Of a stretch of 64,000 bases of DNA, positions 1-12,196 are shown piece after piece. The notes under the pieces are model-generated. The model saw nothing but the letters and a program-made list of their open reading frames with translations. It was not told the origin of the DNA and did not search any database. The DNA lies in assembly GCA_003864495.1 (NCBI GenBank), contig ML133386.1, positions 2,534,943 through 2,598,942 of the forward strand, given 5' to 3'. Made by a program: the position numbers and the translations under genes. Within the stretch, counting starts at the first letter, position 1. Each line of letters opens with the position of its first letter. The DNA comes from Nemopilema nomurai. Its lineage: Eukaryota; Cnidaria; Scyphozoa; Rhizostomeae; Rhizostomatidae.

Positions 1-500
1 AAAAACCAGAGAAATAATTAGTGCAAACTGCTTCCACCGATTATGCCCTTTCAACAGAGATATTTTTATAGTATCTAGTTCTCTAATTTCATATTCAAAT
101 ATTTAGCTTATAAAAAAAAAATTAATAAAGTAGAAACATTTTACTAAAGATTTTGCTAAAAAAATTCTAACACCAACACAGCTTTCTAAAAATGCAGTTA
201 TCATCTTGCGAGGTTGATTTGCAATTTACTTTATATTGCAAGAAAACTTCCACGCTATGGTTATGTACTAGAAGTTATCATCTCACAGTAAAAACGATTT
301 CTTGTGTCAAAAAAGCGCTCATTCATTTAGCGAGGAAATTATCGAGAACACAATAAATTAACTTGATGGCCAGTAAAAATAAAGTGCAATTGCGCAATGA
401 TTCATTATATTTACAATCTCGCAGTTAAGAGATTACATTTGCATCAGAAAATGATGTTGACAATTAAAAGTGATTCAGCTATTTAGCATTCAAGACTCAC

Positions 501-3500
501 CAGATGATCGCCTTTCCTAATTGTCATTTCCTTTTCAAGCGGATAGAAAGCCTGAAATAGAAAGCCCATTTGAATGTGACACGAGTGCGGCAGATGGTCA
601 AGACTCGTGAGCAATGAATTCTTTAAAAGAGAAAGTCTTCAAAAACTCGAAACATATGTTTTTTACTGTTGAGAGTATTTTACAGAGGATAAATGAGCCT
701 TTGAATAGTTCTGTTTGTCTGAGCACCCAGAACTTGCCCTAGTATGGAAAGATTGTTGAACAGAATCTTCAAACAAACAAAATACCATCAGGAAACCTAC
801 CTGTGGCCTTTGAGGGTTCTCCTTACGAATCAGCATCCACTTCCTGTCACGGATACGGTATCCACTAACAACAGTGGCTATTTAAGAAAAGTATACACGT
901 GTTAAAGATGAGCATAAGTAAAATGTTCTCCTGTTAAATGTTCTTCATTTCTTTGACACGCCAATAGTTGTTAATCCCCCTCCTCCCCCAAAAACAATGT
1001 TGGTGGAAAAGTAAAGCATCAAGTTAATATTGGGGAAAAGTTTTGAGCAAAAATGACGCTTCTTTTAGCAGTAGGACAATATTGTTTGTGGGAGAGGGGG
1101 GATGAGTGAACGCGAGTCAAAGAATTGCCGCTAGTGTTCCAACAATTTTGGCAGGCATGGTACATTCCATAAGACGTCACAGACACCGTGGTGGAGGAGT
1201 GAGAGCTAGGGGTTGCCTCTTTCGAGATAGGACCAAGCGAATTGGAGAAAATCAAACAGACAGTAGCTACGGCTGTAAGTGCAGAAGTAATAATGTGTCC
1301 TTTAATTGAAAGAATTGAACAGTCTTGCAAGTAAGTAAGTACAATGAGATATACGTACACAAATGGTGGGCGTGAACCCTAACTGCGAAGGGGTACAAAG
1401 TGGGTTCTCCATCATATGGACAGCCGGTATCAAGGTGCCATTCTAGAAATGAAAGCAACCAAAATTAATAGGATTGCACCAAAGGCCTAGGACATTTTTC
1501 ACTTTGACGGCGACTCCGATCAAGGTTTTTAAATTTAGAAGAAACACTGGAAGAAACAATTATTAGGAATTAGAAGACAGAAACAATTAGAAGGATTAAA
1601 CAAAAAGAAAAAAGGGAACCTTGTATATTTGTCTATACAGATAGCAACAAGGGATTCTACGTCCGTGGAGGGGACAGTGTTTTGCGATGAATCCTAGTTT
1701 TGACCAATCAGCGGCAATCAATGGAATAGCCGACCAATCGGCATGAATAACAGCTGTCGTTAAGAAAATTGTGATTCACACGTGATTGGTTTCAGAGAGT
1801 AAGCGAATTTTGAATTCATGAATAAACATCTACAAGGAAGAAATGCTCAAACTAAGGTGATAGCAATCATGATGGCAGTTTAAACTCACTCTTTTCGTGC
1901 GGTGGAATGCTGGCGAAACCTTCAGCCAAAATAAAGATCCCAGCATGTAGTGTTAGCCTAAACAAGAAACAGATACGCGTCAATCAACTTTGCAGTCGCA
2001 AAAAATACTCAAAAATACTACTTGTATTTTCCTACGAGTAACAAAAGTATTTTCTACTGGCTGTCAGAAGTCAGTGCATCTAGACTTGTCAAACGGTCTT
2101 TGTTTCAACGCATCTGATTGCACATGCCTACTTTTAGTCCACGGAAAATGAAACTGATGGGGATGGCAGGCATTAGATGGTCGAGAAATGAAAAAAAAGT
2201 TTCAAACCATCCACTACCATCCTCTATTCTTGAGCAGCGAATTTCTGGTCGCTTTAGAATTAATTTTTCGCGAAGGCAGATGGTGACAAAACGTTTTACT
2301 GTATAATTAATGAAGCCTCCAACGGCCAAATAGAAAGCTGCTCAAAATGACTCCAACAAGAGGTAGATTTATTCCAAAGAAAAGAGGCAAGCCTGCCATG
2401 TTCATTCTTCGATTGGAACAATAGGGAACGAGATCAGGGGGGTTGGGAACTGCTTGCGTTGTGGACAAGAAAGCTCACGAGAACCGCATTTAAAAATGAC
2501 CTACTTTTTTTTGGTGACATCCATCGCAACGCCGGAATAGTCCTTAAGATTCGTGCCTACAGAACAAAATAGCTCGGGTCAGAAAAAATTGGACACGGAT
2601 TGACATGCAAGAAAGACTTAGATAAAAAACTTCATTCACATCATCTGTAATTGTTTCTTTTGCCAACAATGAGTTTCTTGGTTAGAAATACATGCCTGTC
2701 ACGCACAAAACAAGCGAAAGGTATTGTTTATGTCACAGCGTCTTGAATATGGGTGAACACTAGCTATTTTTTGTGTCTGCTGTTGGTTATTTTCCGACGT
2801 TTGCATACTCTGAGGAGTGTTGGACGAAAACGTACTTCAAAAACTGGTTCCACTATTTCCAGCTATTGTGAAGTTCTGCACAGCAAAGCACTTGTTCACA
2901 TGTCTTGAATATTTTAGAAAAACATGACGCTGAATTTAGTTTTAAGTTAAAGCCGTGTGTTAAATTAGCCCAGCAGGTTGTAGCAATGCTTACCAATGAA
3001 TTTATCGACTTTTCCATAATGGACTTGCAAAACGAGAAACTTTATCTTTGTTGAAGGCCCAACCTTGAATCCAACATCTAAAAAGTCAAACTAATATATC
3101 AAACTAATATATCAAACTAATATATCAAACTAATATATCAAAAATCATAAAAATTAAACTAAAATTGTTTGGAACGCTTCCAATTTGTTTATACATTACA
3201 CCAAATACGGGCACTCCGATTGTCATCGAAAAGATAATAATACTTCCTTAAGATAATTCTTGCGAGGGAAACAACTTCTAGGACATAAAAGTAATTACAG
3301 TGTGGTGTAGATAGGTTGATCATGTTGCGTTGTTTATATCTCTCAAAATATTTATTTCAAGAATAAAAAAACAATTCAGAATATTCGCAACTTTACAAAA
3401 TTCTGCAACACTTTTGGAAATAAAACCGTTTTGAAAATGAAAAGATTAATGATGAATCTCTTCAAAAAATCAAGGCTGTTCTCTTCTTTGGACTTTGGAC

Positions 3501-5504
3501 TTCTCTTCTAACGGAGAAGACGTTGCTCACAAAAACTCTCTCAAAAAACCAGCTGCGTTGGTAAAACAGACAAACACGTATCTTAACACGTGAATAGTGC
3601 GTGCACAACATAAATGATTATCTCCGTCAAAAAGAGAAAGCACAGAAAGCAGGTGGGCCTTGAAATACATCAAAGCAGGTGCTACAGATTTGTGCGATCC
3701 CAAGCTGATTATCACGATCATATCGTGCATCCGCAATTAAAGAAATCTTAATTGCATTGAAGCAAGACGAGGACCAGTTAACAAGTTCTACAAACTTTCT
3801 GCAAGAGCAACGCAAGATAGTGTGCTGTCATTTAATTTGACCAACGACAACTTGTGGCTTTCGTAAAAAAAGCGGAAGCGCTCCTTCGCAACGTCGTTCA
3901 CGTACCGAATAGCCTGCTCACTTCAATAATTCAATTCAGTTATTTACGTATGCGACGTTTCAGCTGGTGAAAGTCAAGCGAAAGCTTTAATTATATTTGC
4001 CCATCCGGCGACATTGTCATGCAGTAAGGCCTTGCCTAGGCCGAGAAATGGCCCCTAAGTAAAATATGTGGATAAACTTGGCTACCTTTTGGGAGCTTAA
4101 GTGGTGGTGCATTCTTGCCCCAAGCATACAGGATGTGCTGCATGCCCGACTTGCAGACAGGGTGCATCTCACCGCAGCTCCTGCAATCCAGCAAAGCAGA
4201 AAACGACAGTAAGCAAATAGCAAAGTAAGCAACATGAAATGAAAACAAGTTTCAGCTAAAAAGGAACTGAATTCAGGGGGTGCGAGGCAAACCCGGGCCT
4301 AGGCCAGTTCGATTGGCCGTACCCATCCCAGGGCTTCGTCGATTATCCCGCAATTGCACAACCGATTCTTTCTTCGCCGGGGAAACAGTCAACAACAAGA
4401 GGACCGGTATTTTTCCACCGATTATTGTATTTAGAAGCAAAAAATTGGAACCATAAGAGGGGTTTTTATCGAGTCATCAAATATTCACAACAAATACACA
4501 GTTTCATGATCCAAAAACATAGTCAATAGTCAAATTTGAGTGCCTCAGAATCCAAATTTGAGTAACATTGGTAATTTTTCACGTTTTTCCTAAGTCAAAT
4601 ATGGAATGCAAATGATCCCACGTCGTGCAAAACATAAGCGAACATGCTTTAAGGTCACGCCTCTTAAGACGTGGCATCGAAAAGCACCAGATAGTCATAA
4701 TGCAGAACAGTGAGGGTTTATCAAAAAAGGAATCGAACAAGTTAAAAGCATAATTAGACAAGCAGAGAGAATAATGATTTTATACGACACAGTGGGAAGC
4801 TCCATGTTTCTCGATGGTCATCAATTACGAGGCAATGTTACGATGCAATTTTACGAGGCAATGTTACGATGCAATTTTACGAGGCAACGCACGTACCAGG
4901 CCTTCCCTACTTCAAAGGGCAGCTCACAGCCGAACAGCAGCATGTGATGCGCCGTGTGCATTTCTGCATTTGGTTGGAATCCAACGTAAAACTCATCTGC
5001 GGGTACCTTTTGGCCATAACAAATGTAGGAGTCATGCTAAAAGAAAAATCACCCAATTAGAATATTTCACATAGAGGTCTCTTCTTGCTGGTGCCGTGAT
5101 CGATGATGAATATCCTTTGGCAACAGGTGGACAGCAAACGAGGAAAACCGCAATAGATGAACCCCCCTGTCACGGAAGGGTAAACCCCTTCATTACAAGA
5201 ACGGGCGTACCTTTTGAGGAGATACTCCAGGCATACTAATAATCTCCGTAGTGGTTGGATGACTTCCCCCGGATTCTTCTGTTCTCGTGTATGGCACAGT
5301 ATTACTTGCGCGCCCGTTATCGCGTCGATAACTATCTAAGATGTCATCAATAAGTTCGTCTTTGCCAAACTTGTCTGCCAGAGCGCGCTTGTCGAAAAGC
5401 TCCTCTTTGTCGAAAAGCTCCTCTTTGTCGTAATCATCGTAGCTGTAGCAACTACTCAGTGCCAAAAAACCGGCAAGAAATGCCAGCATCAGTTTCTTCA
5501 CCAT
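501..5504 (-). CDS. PAM: peptidylglycine alpha-hydroxylating monooxygenase (PHM/PAM-like), 5' part
   Basis: Copper- and ascorbate-dependent enzyme of the secretory pathway that hydroxylates C-terminal glycine-extended neuropeptides, the first step of peptide amidation. Nine exons join in phase: 5504-5211, 5036-4897, 4180-4086, 3077-2994, 2556-2505, 1957-1890, 1442-1359, 877-801 and 551-501, giving about 315 residues. The start MVKKLMLAFLAGF begins a signal peptide, so it is preferred to an ATG 17 codons upstream. An acidic linker with ELFDK repeats and KR/RR sites follows, then the PHM core from about residue 90. CuH ligands are visible in HHMLLFGC and VHYG. CuM histidines are in VHAHHL. The Met ligand and any lyase domain lie beyond the left edge. 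The exon 5 donor could be either of two GTs 4 bp apart, but only the first keeps the frame. The family call is very sure. Whether the gene is bifunctional PAM or PHM alone cannot be seen. Confidence 0.93.
975..1110. mobile_element. short MITE-like hairpin repeat, copy A (intron of PHM gene)
   Basis: C-rich AAAACAATGTTG sequence near 985-1003 is the inverted complement of CAATATTGTTT plus a G-rich run near 1078-1101. The same unit, with similar flanks reaching about 955-1160, recurs near 38990-39200. This suggests a small fold-back or MITE family. Exact ends and any target duplication are not resolved. Confidence 0.5.
2785..2855. repeat. diverged half of the hairpin repeat found in UBL7 intron 2
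   Basis: The TTTGCATACTCTGAGGAGTG stretch followed by GGACGAAAACGTACTT closely matches the right arm of the inverted repeat at 57418-57475. The second arm is not recognisable here, so this is a fragment or solo arm. It sits in the intron between exons 4 and 5 of the PHM gene. Confidence 0.5.
3085..3140. repeat. 13-bp tandem repeat, four copies
   Basis: AAACTAATATATC is repeated about four times without change, just upstream (in gene sense) of PHM exon 4 at 3077. The repeat lies within the intron close to its 3' splice site. Confidence 0.85.
4829..4887. repeat. 26-bp direct repeat, about 2.3 copies
   Basis: Identical copies containing GAGGCAATGTTACGATGC occur in the PHM intron immediately past the exon 2 donor (4896/4895 in gene sense). 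Nothing indicates function. Confidence 0.7.
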
Positions 5505-5559
5505 CCTAGGAGAAAGCGCAGCAAAGGTTACAAGCGAGACAACTGCTGTGGCCACAACT

Positions 5560-8500
5560 CGGTGCTCAACTGATTTGGTCGCCTTATTTGGCCAAAAACT
5601 CCTGTACAGTCGTGGGAACGCAGCACGACAATGCTACCAGATGCAATTAGATCGTTAACGGGGTCACTGGAAACCTTTCAAAGATGGGGCAGTTTTTAAT
5701 GAAAATAGGAACACAGCCTCAGAGATGCATCGGAGCAGGAACATCGGAGCATAAATAGAACAAGAGCCATCGCTCTTATCTTTATGAGTAATTACACGTT
5801 TTAATACTCCGGCAGAATCTGGCAAACTGATTATCTTGAGATAACTTAGCTCAAGGACATTTCCATTGGGTCAAGATTTCACTCAGCTGAATAGAAATCA
5901 CAGCTGATTTTACCACTTTCCTTTGCAACAATTAATTTTCAGCATCAAAGACATTTATTACTTCTATTCTACACTCTCAATTAAAAAATTGAATGTCTTC
6001 TCTGCCTTGGCTAAATATTATATCACGTAAAAGGGGCACTGAAGATAAAACTTTAAGATTAGCATTTGACTGAGGGGGGAGGGGAATCGACAATCGATAG
6101 GCAGAAGACGGTAGGAAAGCGAAAGACATGCCACAATCGATAACGGAGTAATGCCGGCAAATTCAATTCAGTTTGGCTTAAGATTTATCTAGAATCCAAA
6201 CAAACGTGTGTGTTCAAACTCTCATAAGGCAGTTTACCGGTGGAGCGTATGAACAGAATTTGAATCAAAGATGCTGTGAGCACAAGGGCTTTGGCACAAT
6301 GAACGTGAGCCAAACTTGGCAAGAAAGCCAGGCTTCAGTCTGGAAAAAAATAAACACGTAGTACGAAAATCAAACAAGGTTGGCATTTTTTGACTAGGTG
6401 TTTAGACAAATTTCAGCTAAATCACAGTTGATCGGGCATATCAAATAATTACTTGCTTCAATTAAAAGTAACGGGTGGAAATTTGTTGGATCGAAAGAAA
6501 TGTGATAACATCTACAATTCAAACGAATTAAATTTGAAAACAGACACGGGCGAGCTATAAATATTGATAACAAAGGCAAATTTTGTAACGCGACACCCGT
6601 TCGCGTCAAATGAATGAACCTGGAAGAAGCTACGGAAGGCGAGGCGGCATCAGTTTACATATGCAATGCCACACCATGCCTCTACGATGTGGAGGGCAAT
6701 GGGACTAAATAGCCGCTGAAATACTTGCTGCGGACAGGACCTGGGTGTACTTCATGTCATGTCTAATAGATGCCTTGGAGCTATGATGGATTTCAAAACT
6801 TCATATCAATAATTGTCCCATGTTTGGACGATTCTTTTCAGAATGACGTCATTCTCAACAACAATTGATTACACCTGAACGCAGAATTTTCACTATTTCT
6901 CTGCTAGGAAAATGTCCTTCGTTTTAGCAAGGCTATTGCTTCAGAAAGGAAAGCCAGCACTTTTCTAAAAAAAGGATCAAGTCTTGTATAACCAGAGACG
7001 AAACTTGTAGACAAAAATGGTAGTCCTAAGAATTTAACTAGCCTCATAACTTATTTGGCTACTGTCTGTTTTATTCTGAATACAAACCATTCCATATTAA
7101 CCAACAAATTTAGGCCAAGGTAGTTCCGAAAGGAGCTGCGACTTTCCACCCTCTTTCTGTAATGTCTCTTACATCAAGTAAATAGGAAAAGTTCAGGTTA
7201 TCTTGATATTTGGGGCAATATGCAATGTGTAAGGCACACATCAGCCAATAAAACATATAGATACAATCAGATATTATTACAAGATGCCTATTAGGGCGGT
7301 ACAAAACAATCATGTTAAAATTACAAAAACAGACACAGCAGAAAACAGGGGACCATGCAACAGTTTTATATAGGTTGGCCCATCAAATACAGCTGGATAA
7401 TCAAGAATTAATAGTATGTAACAACAGAACAACAAAACCTTTAACACACTTTTACTAGGCATACCAGCTTAGAACAAGATGGGGAAAAGCTTGATCACCC
7501 AATACAGCTAAGAAAACATTCTAGATAACAGTGAAAGATTTGCAAACTCATATTTACTCAGGAACAGGTCTTCTATAGGAAATTTGTGAAGTTTAACAAA
7601 GGAAATGGCATAATTTGCAATTCAGAAGGGATTGCTTGCTTTAACTGGAATTCAAGTGGGGCTGCAATCATTTAGGTGAGAAGCCATAATATAGGTCTTA
7701 TGGTTTTAATATTCTGCTTGACAAGAATAATGGCAAGAAAAACATGACATGGGTAGCAGAAACAATGACATATTATGTAAGAAAGAATTGGAAAGATAAA
7801 TGTAGTAGAAAGGCAGTGATGTGGAAAAAGATTATTTAAGAAGGTATCTCAGATTACAAGCAATTTGCAAAAAGATTTTAAGGGTGGAATTTGAGCTAGC
7901 AAGAGTTCATTTGTATACAATGCACAAACTGTGCCTTCCAAGGGAGTCTCTTGTGAACATTTTCAAGTGAAGGGGGTATCAATTTTACAATTTCAAGTGC
8001 ATTGATAATCATAGGATGTTGATTATGAGCTTAATGTTAGCTTTTCGTGTTAGTTTGGCACTCGTGACTCTCAAAAGCTTCTTTACATCATACCTCTTCA
8101 ACAGTCCCTTGACATGACAACAGATTCCTATGCCCCATTCTTAGACATTAGTCAATAAATCAGCAGGCCTCATAAGACTGAATAACTATAAACCTGCTAT
8201 CACAGAAGTGCACCTTATTAAAAAACATTATTCCTTGTTTAAGGCAAATTATGAAAATGAAGGCACAATTAAAACTACTTTGATCATTTTGTTGACACAG
8301 ATGCAAAATGACTTTGTATTGACCACAGCTCTGAATATTCAAGAACACAGAGTTCCAGAGAACTACGCTAGAAGCTAGCTTATAAGCCTTGAGAATTGAA
8401 TTCATTGAAGATTTCAGTTTCGGTAGCTTACAGAGACCTTCATTGAGGAACTTAAGCAAAAATATTTCACAACACATAAAAATGTTTTATTTAATAATCT

Positions 8501-8825
8501 ATTTGCTTAGTTATAGCTTTCCTCTGTTGGAACTTACATCAACGCTTACAATCCAAACAAATTTGATAAACATGTCAAACAGGAAAGGTCCTTAAGCCAG
8601 TGAAATCATAACAAATAAACAGCTTCTGAAAACTTTCGGACACTTCATTCTCACTTTTTTAGCATGCACCAAACTAAAATATCGGGAAACGGAAAAAGTT
8701 GAAAGGAAGAAACACAAAGAATAACTATTAAGAGGGAAGCATTCGTTTGTGAAATTCGAAATCTGTACCACCTAGCTAATTTCAGAATATGACGAAGGAC
8801 CAAAAAATGGCCTAACAAAACAATG
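5560..8825. other. non-coding interval
   Basis: AT-rich sequence upstream of the PHM gene. Only short ORFs without family resemblance or good splice context occur. It should hold the PHM promoter near 5510-5700, but no clear core promoter motif was identified. Confidence 0.6.
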
Positions 8826-9098
8826 TTTTAAGCAACAGTATAACATGATATACCTGTGGTGTTGAACCAAATGGTTGAAAATGTCCCGTATTTCCAGACA
8901 AAAGCTACCTTCTTATATTTTTGCACCGGCAAAAATACATTTCTGTTAGCTTTAACGGCGGCAGCTGCAATTTTCTTCTTTCTCGCGAAGTGTTCCGGTG
9001 AACTTGATGAAATTGCAGGTACCCACATTGATTCAAGTCCGGGGGTACGGCCTTTTGTGGTTCGTGATTTCATGCACGAGACACTTTCTGCGAAATAA
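8826..9098. other. ambiguous open segment on both strands
   Basis: Both strands are open. On plus, an ATG at 8871 opens 75 codons with one strongly hydrophobic helix (LLALTAAAAIFFFLA). On minus, an exon-like stretch is bounded by TTTCGCAG (acceptor, about 9089) and CACAG/GTATAT (donor, about 8854). If the orphan exon at 11086-10962 spliced into that acceptor, the frame would close after 17 codons. Neither reading matches a family I recognise, so no gene is called. Confidence 0.25.
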
Positions 9099-10434
9099 CA
9101 ATTACAAGTGTCCTTTCAAAGAAGATGCGACCATTATTGCAGAAAATTGGGTATACATTGGTTGGGTCTTGTTGAAAGAATGGTTCAGGATCATTGTTAG
9201 CTCATTTCGCCATTTTTCATTTCTCCTGGCGTAGACCTCGATCTGGTGGCGCAAAGGAACGTCTCCCATAGTTCCTGTTCTTTACGCCTACATTTTCAAT
9301 CGTAATTTCTGAACTGTTGGAGAAAGGCAGAAGAAACAACGGCTTTATTGAATACTGGAGGAGGGTTGTAAATCATTTGAAGATTTATGAAAGAGGATGA
9401 ATTTATTTGGGAGTGAATTGATATCAGGGACGCCCGCACCAAGGGAGCATCTGCCTTTTCGGTCTTCAGCAAAACTGCTCGATTTTTCTATTGTTTTTCC
9501 ACCATATTCATGCCTTGGCCCTCCATTGCCCTGGGAATATAACGACTTCTCTGATTTAAAGTATGTCCGCGGAGGAATCTTTTTGCTTTTTAATTTTTAG
9601 GTGCTTCATGAAGACATTTAATTGCACAAAATGCATAAAAATGAGTTCGGTAAATCTCTGAACGGGAAGGACGAAAGCAAAGGAATAGCAGGTGGAGGGG
9701 TAATTGTTCTTGAGCGAGACCTGTTTTAATCAACACACAAAAGGCAAGCTACCGGACCATGCCGAAGCATTAGAGAGCGGCTTAGGGCTTACTATGACAG
9801 AAATGAAAATGCTTTGAAATTAGGCTGTGCACTAATCGACCTAATTGAAATTGCGTTGTTCAATTGAGGATTGTTTACTTCTTGGGAATCCGACGCTAAT
9901 AAGATTGACCACGTGTTGTCGAATTAGCATAAAGGATAATACAAAGACCCAGTCGAATTGGATATGGGGCAGAAGATTTCTAGGCAGTAGTTGTTGTTGC
10001 AAGCATTATCGATAAAGGCCGGTTTCCACACAGCTGCATTATTCCCTTTTGCAGAAAAAGCTCGGAATGAATTCCTCAATCAAACATGGCTGCCAGAAAT
10101 AGAAAGTTGTTGCTTTTACACAGCTTAAATCTTAACACTTTGTAAATATATATTCAATTTGGTTGCAACCATTTGTAAAAGGGGATCTCAAAATGCAGCC
10201 TTTCCGTGCCACTCGTTCGCTTGTCAGCGAGGGTTGAATATTGCTTAGGTAAACTGTTGTGCGAACATTTTGCGAAGAGTCTCGAATAACGAGAAACAAT
10301 AACATTTCGTAGTAAAATCAATCAAAATCTAAAAAAAGTATTGATATTGAAGGTCAGAAGAGCTCTTGCTGTTGTCCTTCTTCATCTCTTGCCTTGCCAG
10401 ATGACTGATTGTCCCTGTATAAAGAATGTATTTA

Positions 10435-10538
10435 TTGTCATTATATTCATTATTAGGATTATCAACATTATTATTATTATCATTATCATTAATGTTATAA
10501 TTTTCATTGTTGTTATTCTATCACCATCACCATCACCA

Positions 10539-10596
<58 letters not shown>

Positions 10597-10665
10597 CATC
10601 ATCACCATTTTTTTATTATCATTATTATCGTTGTCATTGTTGTTTTTGTTATTATTATGCTAATA
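10435..10665. repeat. ATT/ATC microsatellite cluster
   Basis: Long runs of ATT triplets, uninterrupted at about 10540-10597, are flanked by imperfect ATC, CATCAC and ATT tracts. The long ORF across it encodes only poly-Ile, poly-Leu and Ser and is an artefact. Confidence 0.95.
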
Positions 10666-10961
10666 GAAGAATGATTTTGATTCTGACTAACTCTGAAGAA
10701 GAAAAGTCGCTAATGAAAGTTTTTAAATAAATCTCATTTTTTACGTGTCTAATTCCCATAACAAAAATAGACTGGCTATACTCGTGATTGTAAACTTAGA
10801 AAGGTTGAAAGAAAATGGAAAGTCAGCTAGATAGACATGCATCGGTGAAAAAGTTTTATGAAACTACTCTGAACTACGGAAATGGACGAATTACACTCCA
10901 CAACTCAGGGCAAGCACTTTTCAGAGAAACCACCAAAATAGATAACGAGTAATAAAATTAC

Positions 10962-11086
10962 CTTAGGACATTGACGACGACTCTACCGCCGTCATCCACG
11001 AAGAGGAATCGTTGACCTCCTCTGAGGCCGAAAGCTGTTGCCGCCGCCATTTTCATGTCGGCCATCCTGGGACGGTATGGAATGTC
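10962..11086 (-). CDS. orphan coding exon, unknown gene
   Basis: A stretch bounded by TTATTCGCAG (acceptor) and CCTAAG/GTAATT (donor) is open. From an internal ATG at 11065 in good context (CAGGATGG) it encodes about 34 residues ending in FLFVDDGGRVVVNVL, phase 2 out. It first appeared to extend RPB11, since the phases match, but RPB11 has its own terminal exon at 12232-12197. This is therefore probably the first coding exon of a separate minus-strand gene whose 3' exons I could not identify. No family is recognised. Confidence 0.4.
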
Positions 11087-12196
11087 CTGCGAATAAAAAA
11101 ATACACGTTGATAGTGCAACAGAGAACAGAAAACAGGAGAAAGTTATGAGGGTGTCGAAGTGAAACCTTCTTTTTTATGGGACGTTCTAATTTTCAGAAT
11201 AAATAGTTATCAATGTTTGTATTCCAGAAAATATAAATATTTCTAAATAGAAACAGCGACCAAACGACAACTTCATAAATGCCATATTTAAAGGAAGATT
11301 AAGCAATAATTATGGATGAAAATGTGAATACAAGAAAATCCTTACCCTTCTTCCTCTTCCAAAAGTCAAGGTCACGACTTCCCTCTGGGTCATCCTATAG
11401 AGATCGGAATTTTGAGGAGCCAGAAGAATATTATATGTTTTATGTGCTCGAATTAGGGAAGATGTGCCGGAATTATAGCGATGAGTCTCCCTTAATGCTG
11501 GGAATTATGCACTCATAATAACGGAAAATGGGCACTAAGCAATTAATATTAATTAGTGGGGCGCCAGGATGGGGTCTGTAGGAGAATCTGGAGTGTCACC
11601 ATCAGAGATGGACCAGGGATCAGAGGGGCCATGCCAACCTCACTTTTGGCAAGCCATGCAAAATTGTCCCTGAGAGACCAAAACGTGTTCCTTCTATATA
11701 AAAATTGGAATAATATCATGTTCCCTTTTTGATCAACCCCCCTCACTTTTTGGATGCTTCCTACGTCCCTTGTCACTTGAAACTCATGGATATGAAACTG
11801 ACCTGTCAACTTTTTTTTGTTCATTAACGCATCAACTTTCATTAGAAATGACAAGAAAATATAACCAAAAGCTTTATCAGAGAACCAATCACACTACTTT
11901 CTTTGCTTTACTTCTCACTTACAAGCCATTTAATAAATTAGGTTACATGTATCATTATACAAACCCTACTTAGTATGAGCATTTAAGAGCAAACAACTTA
12001 GTCACTGTCACTACAAAAGATGACCAGATTGTACATTTGCAAAGAGGCATTGTAGCACTAAATACAAGACAGACTCTTGTTAATTTGGATTTCTTCTGTC
12101 ATTTGACAAGGGTCCTCTATAAACTGAGAGAGAGCAGCATCAACCACTTCAGTCATACAGGAATGTCAGCCCAAGGAGTTCACAAGTCACAGCATG

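Noticed and set aside
10341..10730. 129-codon ORF with poly-Ile/Leu helix like a membrane protein
   Set aside because: Produced by the ATT/ATC microsatellite; no gene support.
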